A stretch of 64,000 bases of DNA from Cyclospora cayetanensis (taxonomy: Eukaryota; Apicomplexa; Conoidasida; Eucoccidiorida; Eimeriidae), in contig NW_020312258.1 of assembly GCF_002999335.1 (NCBI RefSeq), positions 372,001 through 436,000 of the forward strand, in the 5' to 3' direction. A program made the position numbers and the translations under genes. How positions within the stretch are numbered: the first letter of the stretch is position 1; the number at the start of each line of letters is the position of its first letter. Under the pieces are notes generated by a model. That model ran no database searches, was not told the DNA's origin, and saw only the letters and a list, made by a program, of their open reading frames with translations. Below are positions 25,044 to 45,081 of this stretch, in pieces.

Positions 25044-27710
25044 ATGAATCTCCCTGGAACGATTGGAGGGGTACCCAGTAGGGTTACCGGCCGATGGAGA
25101 TGCTTACCGACTTTGCGGAAGCTATTTGTGTGCTCTTCTCTCCTCATCCTCCTCGTGCTTCAGATCGTAGGCGCCGTTCATATGAGAGGCTCTCCGGGGC
25201 TAGAGCTTCTCATTGCGGCTCTTACACCAGGGCTGACGCTACTCTGCCTGTAAGTACAGTGCAGCTCCCGTTTCCATGGCAACCTGACGCTCTTTCGGGC
25301 CATTAAGCCTTCCCTCTCCTTCCTATATATATGTACATACAGTAGCCACGCGCCCTTTACGGGCAGCCAATGAGGCGTATTACCCAGTGCGCTTCAGGTG
25401 TATACGGCACTCCAAATGCCTGCAACGGGGTGTACTGGTTGTGTGCCTCTTCGTAGGCTGCAATGGCTTGCAGGCCGTCATAGGCTCAAGTGGTGCGTGG
25501 CGCTGGAGCAGATGGCCCTTGGTGCTGTCTTCAGCGTGTTGCTAGCAGTGGGACTGGAATTAGTTTCGGCGTTAGCATTCGGCAGAGAGCTCCGTAGCTG
25601 CACGCCACCTCCCAGCAAGAGAGCCCCCTTTGCTGCTGCCGGCACTGCAGGCTTCGACTCCGCAGCGCTACTTCCAGCGAGGCAGGTTCAGGAGGTGTTA
25701 CACCGTCAGCCTTTGGAGGAGAATGCAGCTTTGCAAGCTCCAAGACTGCCCGAAGAGGCCCATGTGAACAGCCTGTACAGCGCCTTGTTGAGGAGCGTCT
25801 TTGAAATGGAAAGCATGGAATGCGGTATCAGCAGCCACGGGGTGTCAAGACACCTCATTTCGTATATTTTTGGGGTGATTCCGAGCGCGAGGAACATATC
25901 GACGGCCAAGAGCGTTCTGAAAGGCGATGCGCAGTCAGAGGGAACGCTTTTTCTATGTGTTGCCTTCGTCTTCCTCTGTAAGCGTATTATTAGACCCTGT
26001 TCGAAGTCGCGCATGAGACGGTTCAATTCTTTGAGCTTAGATTGAATGTTTCACGAGGGTTAGCATGCTTCGGAGGGATTGTGGCAGATCTCAGTCTGCA
26101 GAGCCCCTACGGCGCATGCCCATTCCATGGGTGGGTAAGGTTGCCTTTTTGCAGACATGGTTCTGTGCATCGGCTTTGCGGAGGAGTTTTCAAAAGCTGC
26201 GACAGTGCTGATGCTGCGCCCCTCCCGAATGCCTGCGACTGAAGACTGGGGGTCCGCTTGGACTCCCCAAGGGGCAGTGCCTCCTGAGTCTTCGGGTTTC
26301 ATGAGTGCCCTGCATGCTCGAGCGGAGAAAGAGAGGAGTTCTGGCTATAACTACGTGCACCACCCCCTTTCGATGGTTGTTGGCGGTTGCTGCGCTGCTC
26401 TGGGGTAGGCGTTAATGCGAATCGCGGCTGCGGAGGCCTATTTGAAACGGAGGGTGCAGGGCGAGAAAGACTTTGGTGAGGGCTGCTGTCAGAAAAGGGC
26501 GCTATTAATAGAGTGTACAGACACCTCAAAAGGGGGTGCTGCTCGGTTGTACATGCGCAGGTTCGCAACGATCGAAAACCTGAGTTACGTATTTGCGACA
26601 AAATCTGATCTGGATATGGCGATGGCCACAGCATGGGTTCGGTGAGAGTCGTCCTTCAGAGTTGCTGCATGCCCCTTTGGCTGGTTGCTGCTCCCCTGAG
26701 GCAAAGCGGCCTCTTCTTTGTTCAATCCTTGTTGTATCTGCCTCACGAGAGTACCCGGGCTGGCGGTGCATGCATGCATGCACCTCTAGCCGTTAGCTTT
26801 CTTAGCCCTTGTTCGGTTGTGTGCCTTTGGAAGGCTTGAGCCTGGAGCAGGCAGCCCGTCTTTACTTGCCTGCTGCGCTTTTGGTGACTCTCACAGAGCC
26901 TTTACGGCCATCCCCTCCCACGCAGCGAATACGGGCATCGCAGCCTGCTTCCTTGCTGCTGCCGCTGCGAATGCTGCTGCCACAGCAAGAGCGCCATGGA
27001 GGACTGCCTCTGCTCCAGCAGAACACGGCGAGGTGGAGTATTTAGAGGGTCACGGTGTACAGACAGTGGGGGAGGCGCACGCAGTGCACGTCTCGACGGG
27101 TAGCGGCAGCAGCAATGAGGGCAGAAGTACGCCCATAGAAGATCTGTGGACTGTTGACAAGATTAACCCTTTCACGTTCCGTCTGCTGCTCCAAAGCGCC
27201 CTTCTCCCTGGCATCCTCCATGGTAGTTACGATGCGGCTCTAACCCTCGCCTCCGCTGCGTACAGCTCAGCGGGAGTAGAAAACAGCGCTCTGATTGCCT
27301 CGGGATGGCTCATGCTGGCTCTGGCCTCTTGGTGGGCCTCAATCATCATGTTTTGCGGACGCTGGTGGAGCACCAAGAAGCTAGAAACCTTTCACGTATA
27401 CTTCGCACGATCCTCTGGCTACTGGGGATCCTTGGGGCGACATCTGCAACATACGCCCTCCTCCGTGGTGGTGCCTGCATTCCAGCCTCACTTCTTGGAG
27501 TCTCAGCAGCAGCAGCTGCTGCAGCAACAGCTGCTTCAACAGCAATTTGCACCCATACCAACGGACATGGCTGCTTGGCAGCTACAGCTGCAGCTGCAGC
27601 GCTGGCAGCAGCAGCAGCAGCAGCAGCTCTGCGCCCCCATGTACCGGCAGTACGCCCCCATTCAGGCCCCTTCGCTGCAATACCAGCAGCAGGGAGACAG
27701 CAGCAATTAG
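25044..27710 (+). CDS. PrsW-type intramembrane metalloprotease homologue
   Basis: Five exons with matching phases give 623 residues: 25044-25249, 25457-25977, 26155-26404, 26561-26641 and 26897-27710. The protein has several hydrophobic spans. It shows the four PrsW signature elements in order: 'GFAEEFSKA' (EExxK, about residues 249-257), 'GFATIENLSYVFA' (glutamate-asparagine motif, about 326-338), 'RAFTAIPSHA' (about 353-362) and 'ILHGSYDAA' (histidine/aspartate, about 459-467). In this family the Glu and His residues are thought to bind the catalytic metal within the membrane. Each motif is assembled correctly only when the introns are removed, which supports the model. Exon 2 carries a long soluble loop. 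The C-terminal 100 residues are Gln-rich (CAG tracts 27506-27640), typical of coccidian expansions. Bacterial PrsW cleaves an anti-sigma factor; the substrate here is unknown. Confidence 0.85.
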
Positions 27711-28834
27711 ATCCCTACTCATCATTAAGCATGCCGTTTTGGGCTGCTCTGGTGCGCAGACGCATCAGCAGCAGCTGCTGCACCGGATCCAGCCTCGTGC
27801 CGTGAACGGGGACGCGCATGCAAAATACGTTGTATAGGTATATTTCTACGGATTAAGGCGTCAGGAGGTGTCGCTGCCTCATGTTGGCTTAATACGTGCG
27901 TCGTTTTCTCTCCAGTGTGCTTAGCTAAAACAACCGAATATGTAGGGTTGGGGGTGTAGGAACCCTAGCAGTGTTGTGCTTTTTCCCTGTAGCGCGTGCT
28001 TGAAGTAGTGGCGTCGTCACCTATGAGAAGGGCACTTGAATTCTCAGGGTTGGGGCCAGCACAAGACTGACTTAAGCAGCTTTGCTGCCTCGTCCGTCTG
28101 TTAGCTACAACTGTTCCGCACAAGGTATAGAGCTACACACGCCAGGACGACGCATACGCATCCTGGTGGCTAGACCCCCGAAATAAGCAGAATGCGATTT
28201 TCCAAAGGGCCACTCCTTGGTACCGGTGAGCAGAAACATGGTGGCTTCTTAGATATTTCGAAGGAGCCGGCCGTCTGTTTTTGTGTAAAATAACCACAAT
28301 TACCTCGTTTAACTAATTCAGGCCAAAGACGGCAATTCACCAACAAGAGCAGCCCACCCGCCTGTGGAAAGCACCTGTCTGGAGCTCTACCAGAATTTCC
28401 ACGTGGGAGCGCGTTGCCAGATACACAGTGCAACTGACTGCTCGAACGAACCCCGCGTAGGTGTGCGGGGTGTAGATTCAAACAGCCTGCAGTCCCCACC
28501 CTTTTGTGCAGCATAAACTCAAATGTTCTAAAAAAATCCCGGATCTGATGGAGAATAATCGCCAAAGATCCGGTTCGGCTGGCCACGGCCGCACCAGGGA
28601 AACGAATCAACCCCTTATCCTGCCTACTGGATGATTGTCATGCATGCTCCAACTGACAACTTTTATTGCTATGCATCCTCCAACTGACAACTTTTATTGC
28701 TATGCATCCTCCGCCAGGGCTTCTGGCTCATATTGAATGTGCGTGCGCGTGTTCCGTCCTGAAAAAAAAACAGACAGATAAACACACGTGACCTTCACGC
28801 ACACACCCACCGCTGCGCTGCTCCCACCCATTCG
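27711..28834. other. Convergent intergenic spacer
   Basis: About 1.1 kb lies between the 3' ends of the PrsW-like gene (plus) and MAK16 (minus). A minus-strand open frame at 28170-28610 has no recognisable content. A short direct repeat sits at 28640-28712. Confidence 0.45.
28640..28712. repeat. Direct repeat with unit of about 34 bases
   Basis: The block containing 'tccaactgacaacttttatt' plus 'gctatgcatcc' occurs twice in tandem, and a third partial 'tatgcatcctcc' follows. It lies just downstream of the MAK16 3' end. Confidence 0.85.
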
Positions 28835-30742
28835 TCAGCACCAAGCTGTAGAGCCATTCGAGCTTTCCCTTAGAGCTCGAACAAATAACAATTTCACAGC
28901 TTCTTCTGTTGCTTCTTTGAATCTGTAGTACCAAACACGCCACAAGCGGGATTCTACTATATACAAGAAACGATGCTCCTCCATTTCATTCTCACGTTTC
29001 GTGGCCTGTCTGCGCAGAGTCGCAACGGGAACGGTTCCTTCTCTGTCCATTGTTGGCCTTTTTTTATGAGCCTTTACTATTTCTTCGAAATCTTCTACAT
29101 CGACCAAGTCATCCGTTTCTTCCTTCAGCGCGCTCCTTTCTTTTTCCTTCTCTGCATCAGGCGAATCCATGTCTGAATCAGAATCTGAAAAGGAAAATTC
29201 TTCACTACCCGTGTCGCTTTCCAAGTCCGAGTCAGAGCCAAAGTCCGAAGAAGCAATGGAGGCATCCTCCTCCGACCCTCCTGCCTCCTCAAACCGAATT
29301 GCACCTAAGGGGAGGCAAGTTTATAACACCATCGCAACACATCGAAATCTACGAAGTGGAAACCTAGGGGTTTTAAGCTTCCAAGTTAAGAAGCAGAAAA
29401 CGGCTAGATGCGAGGGCGCTGGGATACGATGTGGGCAGTGTTCATGTACCACATCTATGGATGCGCCTGCTGCGTATTAGGAATGCATGCACAACAAATA
29501 CCATCTTGCAAATTCGACATGCAGCTGTGCATATTCAAACGCGATGCATCTGTGTTTCTAGCTGTACCCCTCTCTGAATGAGCACATGTGCATGCAGCGC
29601 CAGTACGCCGTTCTGTCTAGAATATATATCCCTACACATAGAAAAGCATATATATTTGCCCTACCGCTTTCGGCAGCCATTTCCTCCGTAACCTCTGGTC
29701 TTTCCTGCGACTGTTGAAGCGCTTGTGAATCTTCAGGCAGCCGATGCTCCTCGTAAAGATCCCCGTATACACCCTGAAACGTTCAGGGAGTCTTGAATGC
29801 ATCCAAAGTGGCTACTAGTTGAAACACTACACCTCAAAATTACGGATATTGGATTGGGCTGCTTCTTATAGAGAGTGCATAAGGAAAACACCAAGCTTAC
29901 AAGACATATAACATTCGTTGTCACACACATTATAAGGTGCTAATCCATTCACTCTTCACCTTATGAGAAGCTGGTCCATTTATTATTCATATGACATGCT
30001 TATCTGATATCTACGTGTACAAGAAAGCGTTCGTAGTGTCATCTGTGTTCCTTAAAACGCTGCCTTTCATCTAAGCTGACCTGATGGAGCCGTTTGAGGA
30101 GCTCGTCTTCTATGACATCTTCGATATGCGCAGCACTCAAAGCCTTCTTTTCCCTGGTTGCTTCTCTCCTCTCCGTCTTCTTCTTCACTCCCTCTAGTTT
30201 CTCCCTGATCACAAGCGTCGAGCCGTAGCCTCGCACAAAAGAGTTTATCGCTCCCCCTACTGCAAGCCTTTTCATGAGTGGCAGAGTGGCGAAGTATTGT
30301 TTGTTTGTGACACAGTTCACCCGCTGCCAATGCTGATACTGCTTCCTCACTTGGGTTTAAGTTCCAATCGCCTCATCCTGTCGATCATGTTCTTAAGCTT
30401 GATGGCTCTTCTCTTGCAACGGTCGATTTGATGTTCAGGGTACACGTTTCTCATATGAAGTTCGATAGTTTTCTTGGCGTCTGGGATGTTGCGAGAGAGC
30501 TTAATGCGCTCCCACAAACGGCTGGGGAGGTGAGCTCGTTCCACAGTCTTCAGGCACAGATACAACTTCCCCTGCTTCTCCATAACCGTTCCGTAGTTGC
30601 TATTGGCTAAGGGGCAGCTGACGCGGTTGCATTTGCCTGTCACGTTGTACTCGTTTCTGCACATATCCTCTTTGTCCGTTTTTTTCTTGAACGAGCAAAA
30701 GTGCTTGTTGATCACATTCCAAATAATCTCGTCGTTCTGCAT
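28835..30742 (-). CDS. MAK16: MAK16, ribosome biogenesis (60S maturation) factor
   Basis: Exons on the minus strand are 30742-30351, 30204-30081, 29773-29665 and 29304-28835, all with GT..AG introns and matching phases. The N-terminus 'MQNDEIIWNVINKHFCSFK' and the Cys cluster 'CRNEYNVTGKCNRVSCPLA' are hallmarks of MAK16. So are the 'RLWERIKLSRN' box, the basic 'KKTERREATREKKAL' segment and 'GVYGDLYE'. The C-terminal part is acidic, Ser/Asp-rich. MAK16 is a nucleolar protein needed for early large-subunit assembly. The 3' end is uncertain. Exon 4 may read to the stop at 28835, or may splice at 28996 (gtgaga) to a short exon 28922-28894 ending in a Lys/Gln-rich tail. The gene is convergent with the PrsW-like gene. 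The start is the only ATG before the conserved N-terminus. Confidence 0.93.
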
Positions 30743-32699
30743 CTTTGCGAATCAGTGGAAAACGCACAGAGGGGTAAACCCAAGCCACAGCAGAATCTGA
30801 AAAGCCTGTTATTCCATGAAGAGGAAACCACAAGCTAAAGAGCCGCAGAAGGATTCTTATTGTGCAGATTTTGCAGTTACTCCAAACCGGGCAGAAACTC
30901 CAGGGCCCCCCTGGATCCGACCTCAAAGACTCCTGTAGCCTTCGGGCTCAAACTCCATCCGTCCCTAATACTTCTCTGTCCAACTCGGCTGTAAATACAA
31001 AATACAAAAAAGGGCAGCAATACGGCCATTGTTATCCCCTCAGGACGTAACGCCAGTGGACTTCGTCAAAGAATTGCTGGACGCATGCCTCACGGTGGGC
31101 CCCAAGAACGGGAAGCACAAAGAACCCTGCATTGGTAGCACTCCCTCTGAACAAGAATCTCTCTTTAGTCCTGACGACGGCTCTATTAAGTTCTTTCCAC
31201 CATGTACACTAGCTTATTTCGTCGTGACACCACAGCCATGCAGAGCCGCGGGTGAGCTGCATGCTTCTCCTTTCCCTAGAGCACATTATGGGAGCCTTCT
31301 CAGGGCGCTGATCACCGTAGCTCGTGCTCTTCCCACTGAACTTTTCAATTTAAGAGAGCTTGGCTGTGTATTAGGGTTTGGACCCTGTCTCAGCAGTGTT
31401 CGTAGCCAGGGCTTCATGATGCATGTAGATCCGCTTCGCTTGGGCCTGGAACTTCCATCTTACGTCTCCCCGTGAGGAGACGCTGTTTCCCGCACTCCCA
31501 TAGAGTTGTCAGAAAGTTACTGATTGATTCCCCAAAGAACTGTGTGTTCTCTTACCCGCTGCCCTCAAGGGCTCGACTTGTGGGGAGAGGCACGCACTGA
31601 AGCAAGTGCTCATACCTTCATGCACCCAGCGATCCGAACATTCACAGCTAGCTACACATCATGTGTTCCCATGCTTGTGGAGAACAGAGCCACTAACGGG
31701 TCACCCAATAACAAATTCGATCAGAAAGATGCTTGCATGTTTTGGCAGTTGGAAATATGCGTATGTCAAGTAGACCTATGAGCTTGCTGGGAGCGCTCCA
31801 GTATTAGGACATCCCTGAGAGTGGTAGGTGAGCTGTGCCGCGAATTACTCTCCAGCTTACGTCCACAATGATCTGGTTAGGGGCGAACAATGTTAGTCGT
31901 TCCTGCCACGAAGACATTTCGTTTGCCAGATGTGTATTGATATAAGTCGAATCTGCGAGAAGATTCAATAGAAAGAACCCTACGTGTTTGCACTATGTGG
32001 GTTAAAAACAGCCAATACAGCCTCCTCCTCTGGAAGGTGTGAAGCGCAACAAACTTGAGTCTGCCCAAAGAATGCCTGAATATCGCTCAAAAGGTGAAGC
32101 ATCAGAGGGATGTGCGGGTCAAAAAGGTCGGATATATCGAAGTTTTCCCTGGATCTCTGGGGTGGTGCGGTGGAGAGGCAGCCTTTGGCGGGGCAGTAAG
32201 TGCAACCTGCAGGGTGCGGTAAGTGAAAAGGCTCTACCCAATGTATCACAGAAGTTTTTTTTTCCAGGGTGGAGAGCCGTGTGAGGCTGTCGAGGTCAAG
32301 AAATTTTGCTCGCTGTGAAGACCAGGAAGCGCCACTACTTCAGAGGCACGAGCAACTCCGACACAATATGTACACAAGGACTAGGTGCGGCAAAGCATGT
32401 TCCTTATGCCCATCACTAATTGTAGTACTCAGAGGGTGACTCTGTGAATATGTGTTTGAACGGAAGGGCATATCACCACGCTTCGCTGATCCTCATGGCT
32501 TCTTTAGGTGGGATCTGTACCAGACCCACACGCGGTGGTGATGTGCTGACCAAAGCCAGGAAGTGAAGCATTCGTGATTGTGTTACTAGGTGTTTGAATT
32601 TTTTTGCACTAGATTGAAGAATGCTCGTTTTAATTGTTTCTAGAAATCCCTCTTTCGAATAATAGCCAGAGCGGCTCTCACGGTGGCACTACACCTGTT
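30743..32699. other. Intergenic, no gene supported
   Basis: This stretch lies upstream of MAK16 and runs to the retroelement relic. A plus-strand open frame at 31029-31475 (148 codons) lacks recognisable domains or strong exon borders. Nothing else is clear. Confidence 0.4.
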
Positions 32700-34710
32700 G
32701 GAAATACGGAAGCTGGAATGCAAGCTTATGTGAACGCCCTAGGCCCAAAGCTGGTAGAAAGGCATGATTTGTCAGCCGATCAGGGATGTATTCGTGCGTC
32801 GATGAATTAATGCCTGCACACAACGTATGACGCCCGCAAGGATGGCCAAGTATTCGAAGAGTTCAACAGCCTAGAGAAGATGGACTACCCTTTGTACCCC
32901 ACAAATAACAGGGTACGAGGGGTATTTGGGGGTGATTCTTGAACTTAAACGCATTTTGATTAAAAGTCAATTTACGTAGAAGAGATCGTTTGTCGGTGAG
33001 GATTGCTGCACTGCAAGCCCTTATGCGCGTCCTGACTGGTGGCTTCAGGCCGAGATCAGCTCAACAGCAAGCTTTTATAAGATGAGGAATGATAAAGCAG
33101 AAAGCCTAGTAACTCGCAAACACCTCGAAAATATGAAACTTTGGCTCGCAAAAAACACAACGTAGACGAGCAGCTCCAGTCCTAGTCGTTAATCTCAGGT
33201 CCCCCAAAAGTGTCAAGCCAGTTCGTATCACCAAGAGCAGACACTAAGCGACAAAAATGCGCCAACCGGCAAGGCTTCGGCGAACGATGTAGTACTTGAG
33301 CTGTCAGAAGCCAGTGAGCGCGACTCTTGCGCCGATGGCTGTGAAAGGAGAGCCAAGTTGGTATCTAGAACCTGTGGTCGTCGGGGTTGTGTCAACCGGC
33401 CCTAGCCTACAGTCCAAAGCAAACGGGAAAAGAAAGGAAGACCGCCTTTCGAAGCACCCCTAGATGGACTCCCAATACTGCATCTGCTTCTACCACGGGG
33501 GATTGGGTCACACACTTTGGAATTGCAAGCACATGCTCCAGGCCAAAGAACGTGAACAACGCGACTGTGGGCCCAGTGGAAGTAAGCTACTTGGCGGGCA
33601 AGGAAGCCGCATCGAAGAGAAGGATAGCCCCTTTCGTAAACTGCAGCGCAGTGCAGAGGGCTGCAGAGAATGTGGAGGCAATTGGAGACCATCCGTCGGT
33701 CGATTCTGTGTCGATGCACGATCATGATGATCTTCACGAATCGCCAAGCGAGTCGGATCTGTTATCCGGGGAGACGACGCAGAAGAGCAGTCTGCCTGCT
33801 CACTCATTGGCGCAATCGCCACGGCTCATGTTTGCTTGCGAGCGGCAAGGCGCAAGGGTTGGTAGGGCTACTGTAGCTACATGCTATTTCGTATCAAAAC
33901 TGGGTTCTTTCAGCATGATGTGTGATTTCCTTGTGGGGTTCGAGGTTTAAGGCTTTAGGGGTAGGTTTTAGGGCTTTGGGTGTAGGGCTTACCGTAGATC
34001 ACGACCAGATACTGTGTATTAATAGATGACCCAATAAAAGGCGCACATGCGGCCACAGCTGCGTGCTGTGAAGGTTAGTGCGTCAAGAAGCACTAGGAAA
34101 AAGTGACTCTTGGTCTGCTCAGCAACGGTCACCTCAATTGGGCAAGCGTGGTAGAGTCGGTACCTCAACACGGTCAGGCAGAGTCTTTTTGTTGGCGGCT
34201 TAGCAGTGCAGTAAATAAGGTCGTTCTAAGCATGCAGCTTGTCTTAGCGACGGCATATGGGTTCTTGGTAAGAGTGCTGCCGATGGTTTGGACGAGGAGC
34301 ACAAACAATTAGCAGGTAATAAAGAGGAGCTCGCGTGAGTGCTAAATAATGATGTACTGCCATGAGGCTGACCCCCCCTTGGTCATCCAGTGCACTATAT
34401 AAAGCTAATTTCATTCTCGGTCCCTGCTAGTTTCTGCCAGTATGAAGAGAATATAGAGTAATTTAAGGGTGGTAATTTAAGAAAAGGTGCAGGAACTGGC
34501 AAGCATTTTGTGGCGGATGCCGGTGTTGGTGCTCACACAAGGACTGGAGGTGGCGCATGTGTGTTCACTTTAACCACTCGACCAAGAGTCCTGTGGACCA
34601 GACGTTTCTTATGCTCACGCTCGACAAGATGCAAGTTAGAAGTCTTCTTGGCGTCTGACTTCGCAGACGCTTTCTTTGAATTCCCTTGTCACTTGCCTAA
34701 CAATCCTCTG
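32700..34710 (+). mobile_element. Relic of a Ty3/gypsy-type LTR retrotransposon, copy A (gag to start of RT)
   Basis: This block aligns by eye along its length with 57170-58345 (copy B), apart from about 780 bases found only here. It begins with a gag-like segment ('LVERHDLSA' near 32755), with stops and frameshifts. A zinc-finger-like motif of form C-x2-H-x4-H-x4-C ('CFYHGGLGHTLWNC') lies near 33485-33530, as in Gag of some Ty3/gypsy elements. The block ends with the start of the reverse transcriptase palm ('SDFADAFFEFP', near 34648-34685) and stops there; RNase H and integrase are missing. A degenerate TTTAGGG-like run sits at about 33945-33995. No intact frame longer than about 190 codons remains, and I could not identify terminal repeats. 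It is a decayed, 3'-truncated copy. Confidence 0.75.
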
Positions 34711-36223
34711 CAGTAAATAGGGCGTTTAAATGGGCAAACCTACTAGTTACTTCCTTGCCAATTCTTAGCTTAGTATAACTAGCGTAGTAGCGAGTATTTA
34801 AGTGTAGCTTAGCCTGCTGCAAGTACTTCGCCTCTCCCTGCCGCCCTCACCTCATAAGGTCCCGGCACGAGAGGAAACATAAGAAGCACTCATGTGGTGC
34901 ATGACAGCGTCTCTGCAACCTGAAAGCGTAGCGCGTAGCAGCCTAGTGCGCTGGCACGCAACAGTGTGCCAGGAAGTAGCTAGGCATATTCTGCAACAAA
35001 CAGAACATACGTACAGCTAGATTGACGGGCTGAACACCACACAGACAAGGGTTAAAAAACCTAGAGTTTGTATACCAGGAACTCCCAAAGTGTACCCTAT
35101 GTGCCTGCGTAATGAAGTTTCTATTTTTTGTGCGACGCTGTAAAGAGCAGGAGCTCCAAGAGTTGCGTTTTCTTTGAGCGACTGCAAGCATTGTCAACAG
35201 TCGACCGAGATCGTTCCGGTACTGGTGGCAAATAACGTAGGTGGGTAGTGGTAGGAGCAGGGAAGCCTACGATTCTTCACACATGCGCGGCACATGTAAC
35301 AACCCGCAGCTGCTGCAGGACATGCGCTCCTGGCTAAAACTATGTCTTCGTGTCTCACTCTTGGGACTTATCTGAAAGCGCACAAGTGTGATCAAAAGAA
35401 GCACTGGTAAATTAGAAACTGCGGGCAAATAGTGAAGTAGTGGAACCCTTAACCGCTCTGCTGCTCGTGCTTCCCATCCTGATTGTAATGTGAACGCGAC
35501 TGCTGTAAGGGCTGCTGCTGCTGCTGCTGTTGTTGCGGCTGCTGCGTGAAGCCTCCCAATGCTCTATTTGCATGTCCTGCTCTAGTTCTGTGGTGTTTAA
35601 GTGAGAAACTGTTGAACAGTCAACGGTTTACCGAGTTGTTTTGTGTCTCTGCAGCAGCAGCTTCGGCAGCAGAGTTGTTGCTTTCCGTACCAATAGTCTG
35701 CCTCTGGGCAGGAGTGGCGTCGTTCTCCTGGTTTTCTCCCCGTCTTCATCCCTTTTTGCAGCATTTTTATCAGTTTTTGTCTGTTGGCTTCTTTTGTGTG
35801 TGCACGTGACTGGCAGCTGGTGGCTAAGCAGCAACAGCGCGGCAGCAAAGATATCACAACGGCACATGGCCCTGCACTGGTTGCAACAGCAGTAGCAGAG
35901 AGGGGAGTCATCTCATCGTTGAAGTACGCCTTCTTTTCAGCTCTCTGTCTCTCTCTTTCTCTGAATCCGTAGGAGACATCGCCGCTACACTTTTTCTGCT
36001 TCCCAAAGGGGCTGGAGAGCCGCTGCAGCAGCCGGCGTAGGGTCCCTACAGCAGAGTTGTTGGTACTTGTAGAAAACAGAAATACCTACCAGAATCATCC
36101 GGCCCTTTGGTAAGGAGAGGGTTGGTAGCAGCTTGCAAGAGGCGCAGACGGAGTGCTATCTTCAGCTGTATTTCCGTGTGGTACTTTCGATCTTGGAGAC
36201 TTCCTCGTCCGTGCTTTCGGATA
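34711..36223. other. Intergenic, upstream of SERCA
   Basis: The stretch contains a (CTG)n tract at about 35512-35545 and presumably the SERCA promoter and 5' UTR near its end. Short imperfect (agcaataatagcggc) units lie just beyond, in SERCA intron 1 (36330-36395). No gene is supported. Confidence 0.45.

Positions 36224-45081
<8,858 letters not shown>

Noticed and set aside
28170..28610. 146-codon minus-strand open frame between convergent genes
   Set aside because: No family features, and it is not continuous in phase with MAK16 exons.
31029..31475. 148-codon plus-strand open frame upstream of copy A
   Set aside because: It has no recognisable domain, no clear exon borders and atypical composition; it may be chance.
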